From Lentisphaeria bacterium UBA1732 (GTDB taxonomy: Bacteria; Verrucomicrobiota; Lentisphaeria; Victivallales; UBA1829), in NCBI GenBank assembly GCA_002315855.1, contig DCIG01000034.1, positions 1 through 7,612 of the forward strand: DNA of 7,612 nt, in the 5' to 3' direction. The notes beneath the pieces were generated by a model that had not been told where the DNA came from, made no database searches, and worked only from the letters and a program-made list of their open reading frames with translations. This document shows positions 1 to 6,456 of the stretch, one piece after another. Both the position numbers and the translations under genes were made by a program. Within the stretch, counting starts at the first letter, position 1; each line of letters starts with the position of its first letter.

Positions 1-2
1 GC

Positions 3-287
3 AATCCCTTTGGCGTAGCCAATCCGAACGGAGTCGACTCCGGGATTGATGTTCCGAATGATGCGCAAGAAAAATCAGAGGGAAATTTTTCCGCTCAAAC
101 ATCAAGCCGGAATACAGATTCTTCCGATGAAATCAATTTCAGGAGTGTTTCTGGCGGTAGTACCAACAGTGGCAAATCCAAAGAGGAGGGTTCTAAAACG
201 CGGCCTGTCGATAGCATCAATCCACAGAAAAATGATTCTTCCAATTCAGTAAAACCGTCAACCGATTCCTCAGCTGGTTCATTTGAA
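3..287 (+). other. Ser/Asn/Asp-rich low-complexity linker of the Rhs shell protein
   Basis: Ninety-five in-frame codons precede the ATG at 288 with no stop. The encoded stretch is dominated by Ser, Asn, Asp, Lys and Gly, has very few hydrophobic residues and contains short runs such as VSGGSTNSGKSK. It looks like a disordered linker joining an unseen N-terminal domain (possibly a secretion or surface-anchoring part) to the Rhs shell. No family can be assigned from what is visible. Confidence 0.6.
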
Positions 288-2690
288 ATGTTAGGGGAAA
301 TTGGAAAGAACAATTTGTTCTATTCACATCCGATGACTGCCGGGAAAGCCTTACTGTCGGAAAATGCATTCTCCATTTCAAAGTACTTAGATACAGCCAA
401 CTTTTCTCCAGAACTGCAATTGCCAATCCAGCTGATCTACAAATCAAGTAACGAATCAAGCGGCATTTTGGGTTTTGCATGGTATTCGCCTCAACTTGAA
501 AGCATGGCTTATTACGATAAGGATGGCGTATTATGGGTAACTCCATGGGGAGAGAGAATCAAGTTTTTTCCCAAAGATGAGAAAACCTCCAAAGACTCGC
601 TTGTCATTGAGTTGTATGAGAAAGCAAAAGAGGGACGAGGCTTTTATGCGCCATATTCCGAGTGGGAAGCCGATACATCCGCCCGCAAATATGAAAACAA
701 CGGAAACTGGATTTTTACAGGGAAGAAGGGGAAAAAAGGATGGAAATTCGTTTATCGGGATCACAGGTTGCAGTCCGTTACCGCCCCATCAGGACGAATG
801 ATTACGTTCGATTATTCGGGCAATAGATTGAATTTTATTACACAAAACGGGGTAAAATTTGTCGAACTTCAGTACAAGAACAATCTTGTGTCTTCAATAA
901 AAATCAACGGCTTTGTATATGAACTGGAATATGCCGCAACCGATTTGCAGATTCTTCCCAAAACCGAATCAGGGAAAATCATCAGCGCGGTCCGTCCGGC
1001 TCTTTCCGGCTTGAAACAGGGTGATTTGTCGCCAATCCTTTTCCAATACGACAACTATGGCTTCCTTACCAACATTGCGCAGGAAGATTTTATTGAGAAA
1101 ATAGTCGTTCAGCATCAAACTCTTGATGAAAAAAAAGCGGAACTGCGAGCAAAAAGAGTTCCCGGGGCAAAATATAATGGAGCCATCAATGGCAGAATTG
1201 CATCCGACAACCAACTCAAATATTCCTACCAATCCACAAAGGCAGGCTCCATAACCATTACAAACCCGTCGAAACAAACGGCAACCTATCAGTTCGATAC
1301 CCAGACCGGGGTTTTTCATTTGCAGGGATATTCCGGCAAAAAGTATACCATCTACTATTTTATGCGCCATGATGTCGCGTATTTGGGTAAAGTTCGCAAA
1401 ATAGTTGATAACCGGGGACGGGATCTCATCAATTACCGCTATGACGGTCTTTCAGGAAATGTCGTGCGCATTAGGGATATTGTCGGGAATGATATTAACT
1501 TCGAATATGGCGCCAATAACAAGGTTTCACTCATCACCAAACGGGCCGCGGATCAGGAGAAACCGGAACCTGTGGAATCCTTTGCATATGATAGCCGGGA
1601 TAATCTCATCGAATCAAATCAGCTTAACCAAAATGGAAATAAAGTTGTTTCCACGGCCATGACTTATACACAATTCAATCAGTTGAAAAGTGTTTCCGAT
1701 GGGCAGGTTAGGATTGAAATCCTCTATAATGGAATCGGATATCCGACAGCGATTGTGAATACGTTTGGACAGACAACTAAGCTTGAGTACAACGACTATA
1801 ATCAAATCGTGTCCAGTACCAATCCATACGGCGTCAAAACATTTTATACTTATACTCCTGCCGGCCTGCTTAGCAAAATGGAGCAGAAAGATGGTCAGAG
1901 ATCACTTTCTTCCATAGAAATTCTTTACAATGGCAAAGGCCAGCCCGTCACTTACACCGACCTGTCGGGGAAAACCAAAAAATTGGAGCGAGATGCCATT
2001 GGCAGAATAATCAAGGAAGTGTTTCCCGATGATTCCGAAGTGTCGTATGCCTACAATAAACAGGGAAAACTGAGTACTGTTCTGGACGAGAATCAGCACA
2101 TCATCAGCTTTGACTGGAATCGTTTCGGACTTGACTCGAAAAAAAAGCCGACCGGTGATTTGACCAGCTATGTCCGTGATGAATACGGACTGATTTCCAA
2201 AATGGAATCGGAAACGCCCCAGCAAAGGGAAAATTCCCGTTCCATGAAATACACATACGATCAATTCGACCGTCCGGTTAAAGTAGAGTATGGCGATGGC
2301 GATATCGAAAGCCGTACCTATGACAGCTGGGGGAGATTGCTGAGCATACAATACGGCAAAGACAAAAAGAAAGTGTCCTGTCAATATGACTACTGGGGGC
2401 GTCTGATCAAGCGTGAAGATCCCGATGAAACGATAACCATCAGTTATAATCCATATGGTCAGCGTACGGACCGCACGATTGAACGCAATGGGGTTAAACT
2501 GAAAGAGTCCAGAACCTATGATCGTTACGGCAGACTGATCCGCATTGTTTCCGGAAACAGCAAGGTGGAGTATCTCTATTCACAAAACAATCAGATTCAA
2601 CGTCAGATCGTTGATGGAAAAGTGATCGAATTCGTTTACAATAAATACGGTCAATTACAAAAAAAGCAATTGATCGATAACAATTTCTAA
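3..2690 (+). CDS. Rhs/YD-repeat shell protein, 5' partial
   Basis: The reading frame is open from base 3, so the visible part is 895 codons and the true start lies upstream. The ATG at 288 has no Shine-Dalgarno or signal peptide after it and is probably internal. Residues about 10-95 are a low-complexity Ser/Asn/Asp-rich linker. Residues about 100-200 resemble the DUF6531 Rhs N-terminal segment (polar start, then L-P-I-Q-L-I-Y, then G-F-A-W-Y-S-P-Q-L). From about residue 475 to the end there are degenerate YD repeats such as YRYDGLSGN, TYDSWGRLLSI, QYDYWGRLIKRED and TYDRYGRLIRI. In known Rhs and TcB proteins such repeats build a hollow beta-shell that encloses a toxin. The protein stops in a YD repeat (VYNKYGQLQKKQ) with no Rhs core motif and no toxin tip, so it probably works with the next gene, 31 bases downstream. 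The family is clear. Pairing with the next gene is inference. Confidence 0.9.
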   Translation, partial: NPFGVANPNGVDSGIDVPNDAQEKSEGNFSAQTSSRNTDSSDEINFRSVSGGSTNSGKSKEEGSKTRPVDSINPQKNDSSNSVKPSTDSSAGSFEMLGEIGKNNLFYSHPMTAGKALLSENAFSISKYLDTANFSPELQLPIQLIYKSSNESSGILGFAWYSPQLESMAYYDKDGVLWVTPWGERIKFFPKDEKTSKDSLVIELYEKAKEGRGFYAPYSEWEADTSARKYENNGNWIFTGKKGKKGWKFVYRDHRLQSVTAPSGRMITFDYSGNRLNFITQNGVKFVELQYKNNLVSSIKINGFVYELEYAATDLQILPKTESGKIISAVRPALSGLKQGDLSPILFQYDNYGFLTNIAQEDFIEKIVVQHQTLDEKKAELRAKRVPGAKYNGAINGRIASDNQLKYSYQSTKAGSITITNPSKQTATYQFDTQTGVFHLQGYSGKKYTIYYFMRHDVAYLGKVRKIVDNRGRDLINYRYDGLSGNVVRIRDIVGNDINFEYGANNKVSLITKRAADQEKPEPVESFAYDSRDNLIESNQLNQNGNKVVSTAMTYTQFNQLKSVSDGQVRIEILYNGIGYPTAIVNTFGQTTKLEYNDYNQIVSSTNPYGVKTFYTYTPAGLLSKMEQKDGQRSLSSIEILYNGKGQPVTYTDLSGKTKKLERDAIGRIIKEVFPDDSEVSYAYNKQGKLSTVLDENQHIISFDWNRFGLDSKKKPTGDLTSYVRDEYGLISKMESETPQQRENSRSMKYTYDQFDRPVKVEYGDGDIESRTYDSWGRLLSIQYGKDKKKVSCQYDYWGRLIKREDPDETITISYNPYGQRTDRTIERNGVKLKESRTYDRYGRLIRIVSGNSKVEYLYSQNNQIQRQIVDGKVIEFVYNKYGQLQKKQLIDNNF

Positions 2691-2721
2691 CCCACAACCT
2701 CAACAATATGGAAACAACGCA

Positions 2722-4269
2722 ATGAAAAAAAGTTTCTCACGTTTATGCGGCATCCTGTTGCTTGCCGCACTAACAACCCCGCTTCACGCGGGCAAAGTAC
2801 TTGCGGAAGTTGAGTACTTCTACGCACCGGACAACACTTTGGTCGGCAAGGCGTTTAACGGCAAACGCGTCAACTTCGAGTACGACCTTCGCGGACAGCT
2901 TCTGGCGGTTACGGATGCGGAGGGCAACGACCTTGAACGCTACACCTATGACCCCGCGGGGAACAGACTGTCCAAAACGATTGGCGGCGTGACGACGACG
3001 TATCGTTATGACAATGCCAATCAGCTGGTCAGTTCCACGTCGGACGGTGTCACCACGCAGTACCGTTACGATGCGGCCGGACGAATGGTCCAGGCTGGGG
3101 ACAAGACGTATTATTACAATTTCGGCAACAACAAGGTGTCCGAGGTCAAACAGAACGGCAAGACGATTGCGAAATTCGAATATAATCTCGACGGACAGAT
3201 TTCCAAGGCTGTTTACGGGGACAAGACCGAGGAGTTTATCTGGGACGGTTTGGCGCTTGTCTGGCGCAGCGGTGTGACCTACGTCAACGAGCCCTACATT
3301 ACCGGCGGCAATCCGATCCTGGCAGGCGACGATGTGCTCTTCAATGACATGCTGGGAACAACGCTTGCTGTCAACGGCAATCCTGTTGAGATGACGTCTT
3401 TTGGGGAAACGAACGATTCATCGGCGTTCTTTACCGGCAAACCGATGATCGAGGAGCTTGGATATTCGTTCCTCTTCCGCGACTACAATCCCAATCACGG
3501 CAGATGGACGACCGCCGACCCGCTCGGCTACCCGGACGGATGGAATAATCTGGCGTATGTTAACAATTGGGTGACAGGAGCGATCGACCGATTGGGAACA
3601 GACATCTATCATCTTGTTGATGTTACTGGATGTGGACATTCTGCATGCATCATCGGAAATCCGGAAATGGGCTATTTTTCCTATAGTTACAACGGAGATG
3701 GGGGCGGATATGGTAATAATAAAAATGAACGTTACGATAATCCTCAGTTGCAGAGAGAGGTATATAATTTGGGAAACAATAATAATCCACCGAGTCAAGT
3801 TAGTTCTTCAGATTATTTTCCTACAGGTGAATATGTTATTATTAATGATAAGCCGGGGGGAACGTTACCAATCTATGCTTATAAAACTCCGGCTTTAGCA
3901 TTGACCGTAGAACTACTGACACTCAGGCCTTCTGCAAAGGAATATACCTTAGTTCAAAAATGGACAACTACTCCGGCGCAGGATTATGGAGCAATGGAAG
4001 CCATTAAGAACTACATTGGCAGGTACGGCGACGAAGACAAATACAATGCCTTCTGGCACAATTGCTCACAAGCTGTAGATGCCGCGTTGGATGGTGCTGA
4101 TGTACCGCATAGCGGTTACGCAACATCTATTGGTTTTTCGATTGTTTTTGGTCCAGACCTTTTACTTCCTTGGACTATAACCACCCCTCCACTCGATTTT
4201 TTTCTTGCCAATACGTTGTTCGCAGAATCACTTGATTATAATGATTTTAAAAACGGGTTAGTTGAATGA
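2722..4269 (+). CDS. Secreted mini-Rhs protein with papain-like (permuted NlpC/P60) toxin tip
   Basis: The 515-residue product starts with a good signal peptide (MKK, hydrophobic ILLLAALTTPL, likely cut after LHA at residue 23). YD repeats follow at about residues 30-190 (FEYDLRGQL, YTYDPAGNRL, YRYDNANQL, YRYDAAGRM). The Rhs core boundary spans about 247-293, with RDYNPNHGRWTTADPLG at 253-269 and YVNN at 279-282. In Rhs and TcC proteins this region carries the autoproteolysis site that frees the tip. The tip (about 295-515) has GHSACIIGN with His306, a GYFSYSYNG strand, and YNAFWHNCSQAVDAAL with Cys448. His before Asn-Cys is the order of permuted NlpC/P60 or LRAT-like thiol enzymes, which as toxins may cleave peptidoglycan or an acyl bond. 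The substrate is not known. About 250 residues of shell are too few to enclose a tip alone, so the upstream gene probably supplies the rest. The next gene overlaps its stop. A weak GGAAA lies before the start. Confidence 0.88.
   Translation: MKKSFSRLCGILLLAALTTPLHAGKVLAEVEYFYAPDNTLVGKAFNGKRVNFEYDLRGQLLAVTDAEGNDLERYTYDPAGNRLSKTIGGVTTTYRYDNANQLVSSTSDGVTTQYRYDAAGRMVQAGDKTYYYNFGNNKVSEVKQNGKTIAKFEYNLDGQISKAVYGDKTEEFIWDGLALVWRSGVTYVNEPYITGGNPILAGDDVLFNDMLGTTLAVNGNPVEMTSFGETNDSSAFFTGKPMIEELGYSFLFRDYNPNHGRWTTADPLGYPDGWNNLAYVNNWVTGAIDRLGTDIYHLVDVTGCGHSACIIGNPEMGYFSYSYNGDGGGYGNNKNERYDNPQLQREVYNLGNNNNPPSQVSSSDYFPTGEYVIINDKPGGTLPIYAYKTPALALTVELLTLRPSAKEYTLVQKWTTTPAQDYGAMEAIKNYIGRYGDEDKYNAFWHNCSQAVDAALDGADVPHSGYATSIGFSIVFGPDLLLPWTITTPPLDFFLANTLFAESLDYNDFKNGLVE
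3460..3600 (+). other. Rhs core boundary (conserved autoprocessing region)
   Basis: This segment encodes residues 247-293 of the mini-Rhs protein. It contains Arg253-Asp254-Tyr255, then Gly260-Arg261-Trp262, Asp266-Pro-Leu-Gly, Asp272-Gly and Tyr279-Val-Asn-Asn, and ends in D-R-L-G where other family members have D-P-L-G. This is the signature that marks the junction between shell and variable toxin tip in Rhs and TcC proteins. Aspartates of this region catalyse self-cleavage in characterised TcC proteins. That it does so here is inferred from the conservation. Confidence 0.8.
3601..4266 (+). other. Variable C-terminal toxin domain, permuted NlpC/P60 (papain-like)
   Basis: This segment encodes residues 294-515 of the mini-Rhs protein. 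The predicted catalytic pair is His306 in GHSACIIGN and Cys448 in WHNCSQAVDAAL, 142 residues apart. A helix-forming stretch with TTPAQDYGAMEAIKNYIG leads into the Cys motif, as in other Rhs tips that end in a Y-N-x-x-x-x-N-C block. It is followed by a hydrophobic tail containing IGFSIVFGPDLLLPW. Base composition falls sharply relative to the Rhs core: a hand count gives 32 of 60 G+C on the line at 3001 and 19 of 60 on the line at 3781. That suggests a separately acquired cassette. The fold assignment rests on motif order only. Confidence 0.65.
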
Positions 4270-4703
4270 AAAAATCACATATACCCTTCCTTTTGTTTGG
4301 ATTATTTTTTGCTGTTATAGTTCTGAGATTATTGTGGACGTTCGGAGAACTCAGGTTAAAAGAGGATCGCGCTAATACACGGAGCAATTTAGTATTTGTA
4401 TATAGACGCTTGGAACAATATCATTACGAACATGGGGCTTATCCTCCTCAGCAGGATATGAAATCTCTATTGAACACCTTGGGTATAAGCAAAAGTGATT
4501 TTGAAAAAACTCGGTTTTTTGATATCAGTTCCGCAGAATACCATGCCTTTAATCGGAATCAGGAATACTCGGCTCAGAATATGGATGATCCTGTTTTGTC
4601 AATACGTGTCAAGTCGCGTGTTTTTGGTAAACATGAACGCCTTTGTGTGAAAAAAGATGGCAGCATGTATTATAGTGATTTTGAAACAGGAGCCAAGCTA
4701 TGA
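4266..4703 (+). CDS. Membrane-anchored pseudopilin-like small protein, candidate immunity protein
   Basis: The 145-residue product begins at an ATG that overlaps the toxin stop (ATGA at 4266-4269), so translation is probably coupled. Residues about 6-27 form one hydrophobic segment (IPFLLFGLFFAVIVLRLLW), with an Arg inside it. The remainder is soluble. Residues about 36-73 resemble the GspG-type pseudopilin helix and turn: a run ending in LEQYHYEHGAYPP and then KSLLNTLGI. The usual prepilin cleavage motif (G-F-x-L-x-E) is absent, so this is not an ordinary pilin subunit. Its place directly after an Rhs toxin tip, its matching low G+C, and a membrane anchor suited to guarding the periplasm make it the best candidate for the cognate immunity protein. 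That role is inference. The alternative is an unrelated pseudopilin-like envelope protein. Confidence 0.75.
   Translation: MKKSHIPFLLFGLFFAVIVLRLLWTFGELRLKEDRANTRSNLVFVYRRLEQYHYEHGAYPPQQDMKSLLNTLGISKSDFEKTRFFDISSAEYHAFNRNQEYSAQNMDDPVLSIRVKSRVFGKHERLCVKKDGSMYYSDFETGAKL
4688..4692 (+). promoter_or_regulatory. Strong Shine-Dalgarno AGGAG inside the end of the candidate immunity gene
   Basis: AGGAG ends 7 bases before the ATG at 4700, which itself overlaps the TGA of the preceding gene (ATGA at 4700-4703). This is the best-looking ribosome binding site among the starts I examined in the window. It may also arise by chance from the Thr-Gly-Ala codons of the upstream gene. Confidence 0.35.
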
Positions 4704-4753
4704 AAAATCTTATCACAAACATCCTGTGCCAAAAAGGCTTGATTCGCAAATGA
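4700..4753 (+). CDS. Possible 17-residue peptide or truncated gene start after the candidate immunity gene
   Basis: An ATG overlapping the previous stop by ATGA opens a frame of 17 codons (MKNLITNILCQKGLIRK) ending at TGA 4751-4753. AGGAG lies 7 bases upstream. The MKN start followed by hydrophobic residues could be the beginning of a signal or membrane segment whose gene was cut off, for example a lost second cassette gene at the junction with the hydrolase operon. It may equally be a genuine tiny peptide or chance. No family can be assigned. Confidence 0.2.
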   Translation: MKNLITNILCQKGLIRK

Positions 4754-4804
4754 TCATCAACAACATAACAATGCGTTAAGGGGAAAAAACGCTCTATTTC
4801 CAAC

Positions 4805-5695
4805 ATGAAAACATATTTTACAATACTATGTTGGATCTTTCTGCTGCTGTCAGTGTCCTCACTGACAGCGGCAGAAACTCTCATTGTCAAAACGAAGGCA
4901 CCGCATAACCGGGAAGCCGTATTTCGGTACCGTGTTCCGAAAGGATACGACAAGACCCGCCGTGAGATGTACCGGGTCCTGGTAGTCTTCGGCGGACGCA
5001 ACACGGATGGCAAGGAAGACGCTTCCGGCCGCATGGGCTGGGGTGAATGGTGCGATGCCAACGATATCTTTCTCGTGGCTCCCGGGTTCAAAGACGACAA
5101 CTACTGGGACCCGAAAGACTGGTCGGGCGAAGCACTGCAAAAAGCGTTGATACAACTGAAGAAAGAATACAATGTCTGTACCGACAAATTGCTCTTCTAC
5201 GGGTATTCTGCGGGCAGTCAGGCAAGCAATCTTTTTCCCGCCTGGAAACCGACGATGTGCCGGGCGTGGGTCAGCCATGCGTGCGGAGTCTTCCACGAAC
5301 CCAGTTCCCGGATGCGTTCCATTCCCGGTCTGGTGACATGCGGAGATGCGGATAAGGCCCGATATGTCATCAGTCGTGATTTCGTGGAGAAATCGCGTCG
5401 GCTGGGGATCAATATCGTGTGGAGATCATTTCCCAACCTCGCGCACGACGTGACGGATGATTCTCAGAAACTTGCCCGCGCCTTTTTGCTCTATTACCAT
5501 CTGGAAAACAAGGACGACCTGATTCCGGGAAAAGCACAAAAAACACGTACGTCCCCCGTAAAGTTCATCGGCGACGATCAGGAGGCGGTTTATTACCCGG
5601 CAGAATCCGCCAAGGCCAAAAACGTTCTTCCCGAAGACCGCGTGGAGTTTCCCGATCAGTCCATCGCCGAGGCATGGGGAAAGCTTGACAAATGA
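4805..5695 (+). CDS. Secreted alpha/beta hydrolase, PHB-depolymerase/feruloyl-esterase-like (copy 1)
   Basis: The 296-residue product has a signal peptide (MKTYFTILCWIFLLLS, likely cut after TAA at residue 23), which supports this start even though the nearest purine-rich site (AAGGGG at 4778-4783) is far from the ATG. The alpha/beta-hydrolase landmarks are in order: a strand with VVFGGRN (60-66, likely oxyanion loop), NYWDPKDW, nucleophile elbow GYSAGSQ with Ser135, CGDAD with Asp183, and NLAHDV with His214. These form a complete Ser-Asp-His triad. The architecture resembles secreted esterases of the PHB depolymerase/feruloyl esterase group, which hydrolyse ester bonds. The substrate here is unknown. 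A tail of about 65 residues after the catalytic core (FIGDDQEAVYY ... AEAWGK) is shared in pattern with the next gene. It is the first gene of an operon with two more genes by ATGA overlap. Confidence 0.85.
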   Translation: MKTYFTILCWIFLLLSVSSLTAAETLIVKTKAPHNREAVFRYRVPKGYDKTRREMYRVLVVFGGRNTDGKEDASGRMGWGEWCDANDIFLVAPGFKDDNYWDPKDWSGEALQKALIQLKKEYNVCTDKLLFYGYSAGSQASNLFPAWKPTMCRAWVSHACGVFHEPSSRMRSIPGLVTCGDADKARYVISRDFVEKSRRLGINIVWRSFPNLAHDVTDDSQKLARAFLLYYHLENKDDLIPGKAQKTRTSPVKFIGDDQEAVYYPAESAKAKNVLPEDRVEFPDQSIAEAWGKLDK

Positions 5696-6456
5696 AACGA
5701 GTTCTCTCCGCGTTCGTCATGCTCTTTTCTTCCCTGCTGCTCAGGGCAGAAACCATTCGGCTGGACGGTGTGGATTTCCATTGTCGAGTCCCCGGCCATC
5801 ACGATGCGAACAGCGGCATCATGGTGCTCTTCGGCGGTCGGAACTGGCCGGGAGACAAAACATTGGCAACATTCCGATTTGATGTCCTGGCGGATAAACA
5901 CCGGCTCTTTCTGCTCTCCCCGTCCTTTCAGGACCGTAATTATTGGGAACCGGAACCATGGTCCGGGAAATTGCTGAAACAGGCGATTCAGGAGTTGCAA
6001 AGAAAATACCGATTAAAAAACACAAAACTGTTCTTTTACGGATATTCCGCAGGAGGACAGTGTGTCACGCTGTTCTATCAATGGATGCCGGATCAGGTCG
6101 CAGCCTGGGGTATTCACGGTTGCGGCGTTTTCCCGCCAAAACTTAAGACCTCTGCCGCTCCGGCGCTGATTACTTGCGGAACCGAGGATTCGGAGCGCCT
6201 GCAGATCAGCCGGAGCTTTGTTTATCGTTACCGAGAACATGGCGGCGAGCTTTTGTGGAAATACTATCGGAATTCCGGGCATGAACTGACCCCGGCCGCA
6301 TTGGAGCTTGCAAAGGTATGGTTCGATGATCTGCTGTCGGAAAGAAAGATTCTTTTTTACGGGGAAGATGATACCTTTCAGATTCAAAAGATGATTGATG
6401 TGGAGTTTCGTAATCCGTTGTATTCTGAGAGATTAAAGGATTTGTGGAAAAAATGA
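5692..6456 (+). CDS. Secreted alpha/beta hydrolase, paralogue of the preceding gene (copy 2)
   Basis: The 254-residue product begins at an ATG overlapping the previous stop (ATGA at 5692-5695). A short signal peptide (MKRVLSAFVMLFSSLLLRA) is probably cut after Ala19. The landmarks match copy 1: VLFGGRNW, NYWEPEPWSG, nucleophile elbow FFYGYSAGGQ with Ser119, CGTED with Asp166, and NSGHEL with His197, giving a complete triad. The conserved GGRN, NYW-[DE]-P, WSG, GYSAG and TCG blocks show the two genes arose by tandem duplication, but they have diverged well. Copy 2 has a shorter pre-core region, without the extra 20 or so residues around the RVPKGYDK part of copy 1, and a shorter tail (FYGEDDTFQIQK ... 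DVEF ... LKDLWKK). It is probably an exported esterase. The next gene overlaps its end, so the two are likely translated together. Confidence 0.85.
   Translation: MKRVLSAFVMLFSSLLLRAETIRLDGVDFHCRVPGHHDANSGIMVLFGGRNWPGDKTLATFRFDVLADKHRLFLLSPSFQDRNYWEPEPWSGKLLKQAIQELQRKYRLKNTKLFFYGYSAGGQCVTLFYQWMPDQVAAWGIHGCGVFPPKLKTSAAPALITCGTEDSERLQISRSFVYRYREHGGELLWKYYRNSGHELTPAALELAKVWFDDLLSERKILFYGEDDTFQIQKMIDVEFRNPLYSERLKDLWKK

Noticed and set aside
1902..2384. 160-codon reverse-strand frame inside the Rhs YD-repeat region
   Set aside because: It is a mirror of the YD-repeat codons on the opposite strand, with no start signal or domain.
288..2690. ATG 288 as the true start of the first Rhs gene
   Set aside because: The frame is open to the window edge, there is no Shine-Dalgarno and no signal peptide follows. 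The gene is better read as 5' partial.
2708..2725. Five-codon frame (METTQ) overlapping the mini-Rhs start by ATGA
   Set aside because: It is too short and has no ribosome site, so it is probably chance.
4739..4770. Possible sigma-70-like promoter for the hydrolase operon (TTGATT, then CATAAC)
   Set aside because: Each box matches the consensus at only four of six positions and the spacer is about 19 bases. This is too weak to call.
4773..4792. Short inverted repeat GCGTT/AACGC around AAGGGG ahead of the hydrolase operon
   Set aside because: It is only a 5-bp stem with a 10-base loop and no T-run. It could hide the AAGGGG, but that site is already 21 bases from the ATG.
4609..5100. 163-codon reverse-strand frame across the immunity/hydrolase junction
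   Set aside because: It is antisense to two well-supported genes, its composition is unlike a protein domain, and it has no recognisable motif.
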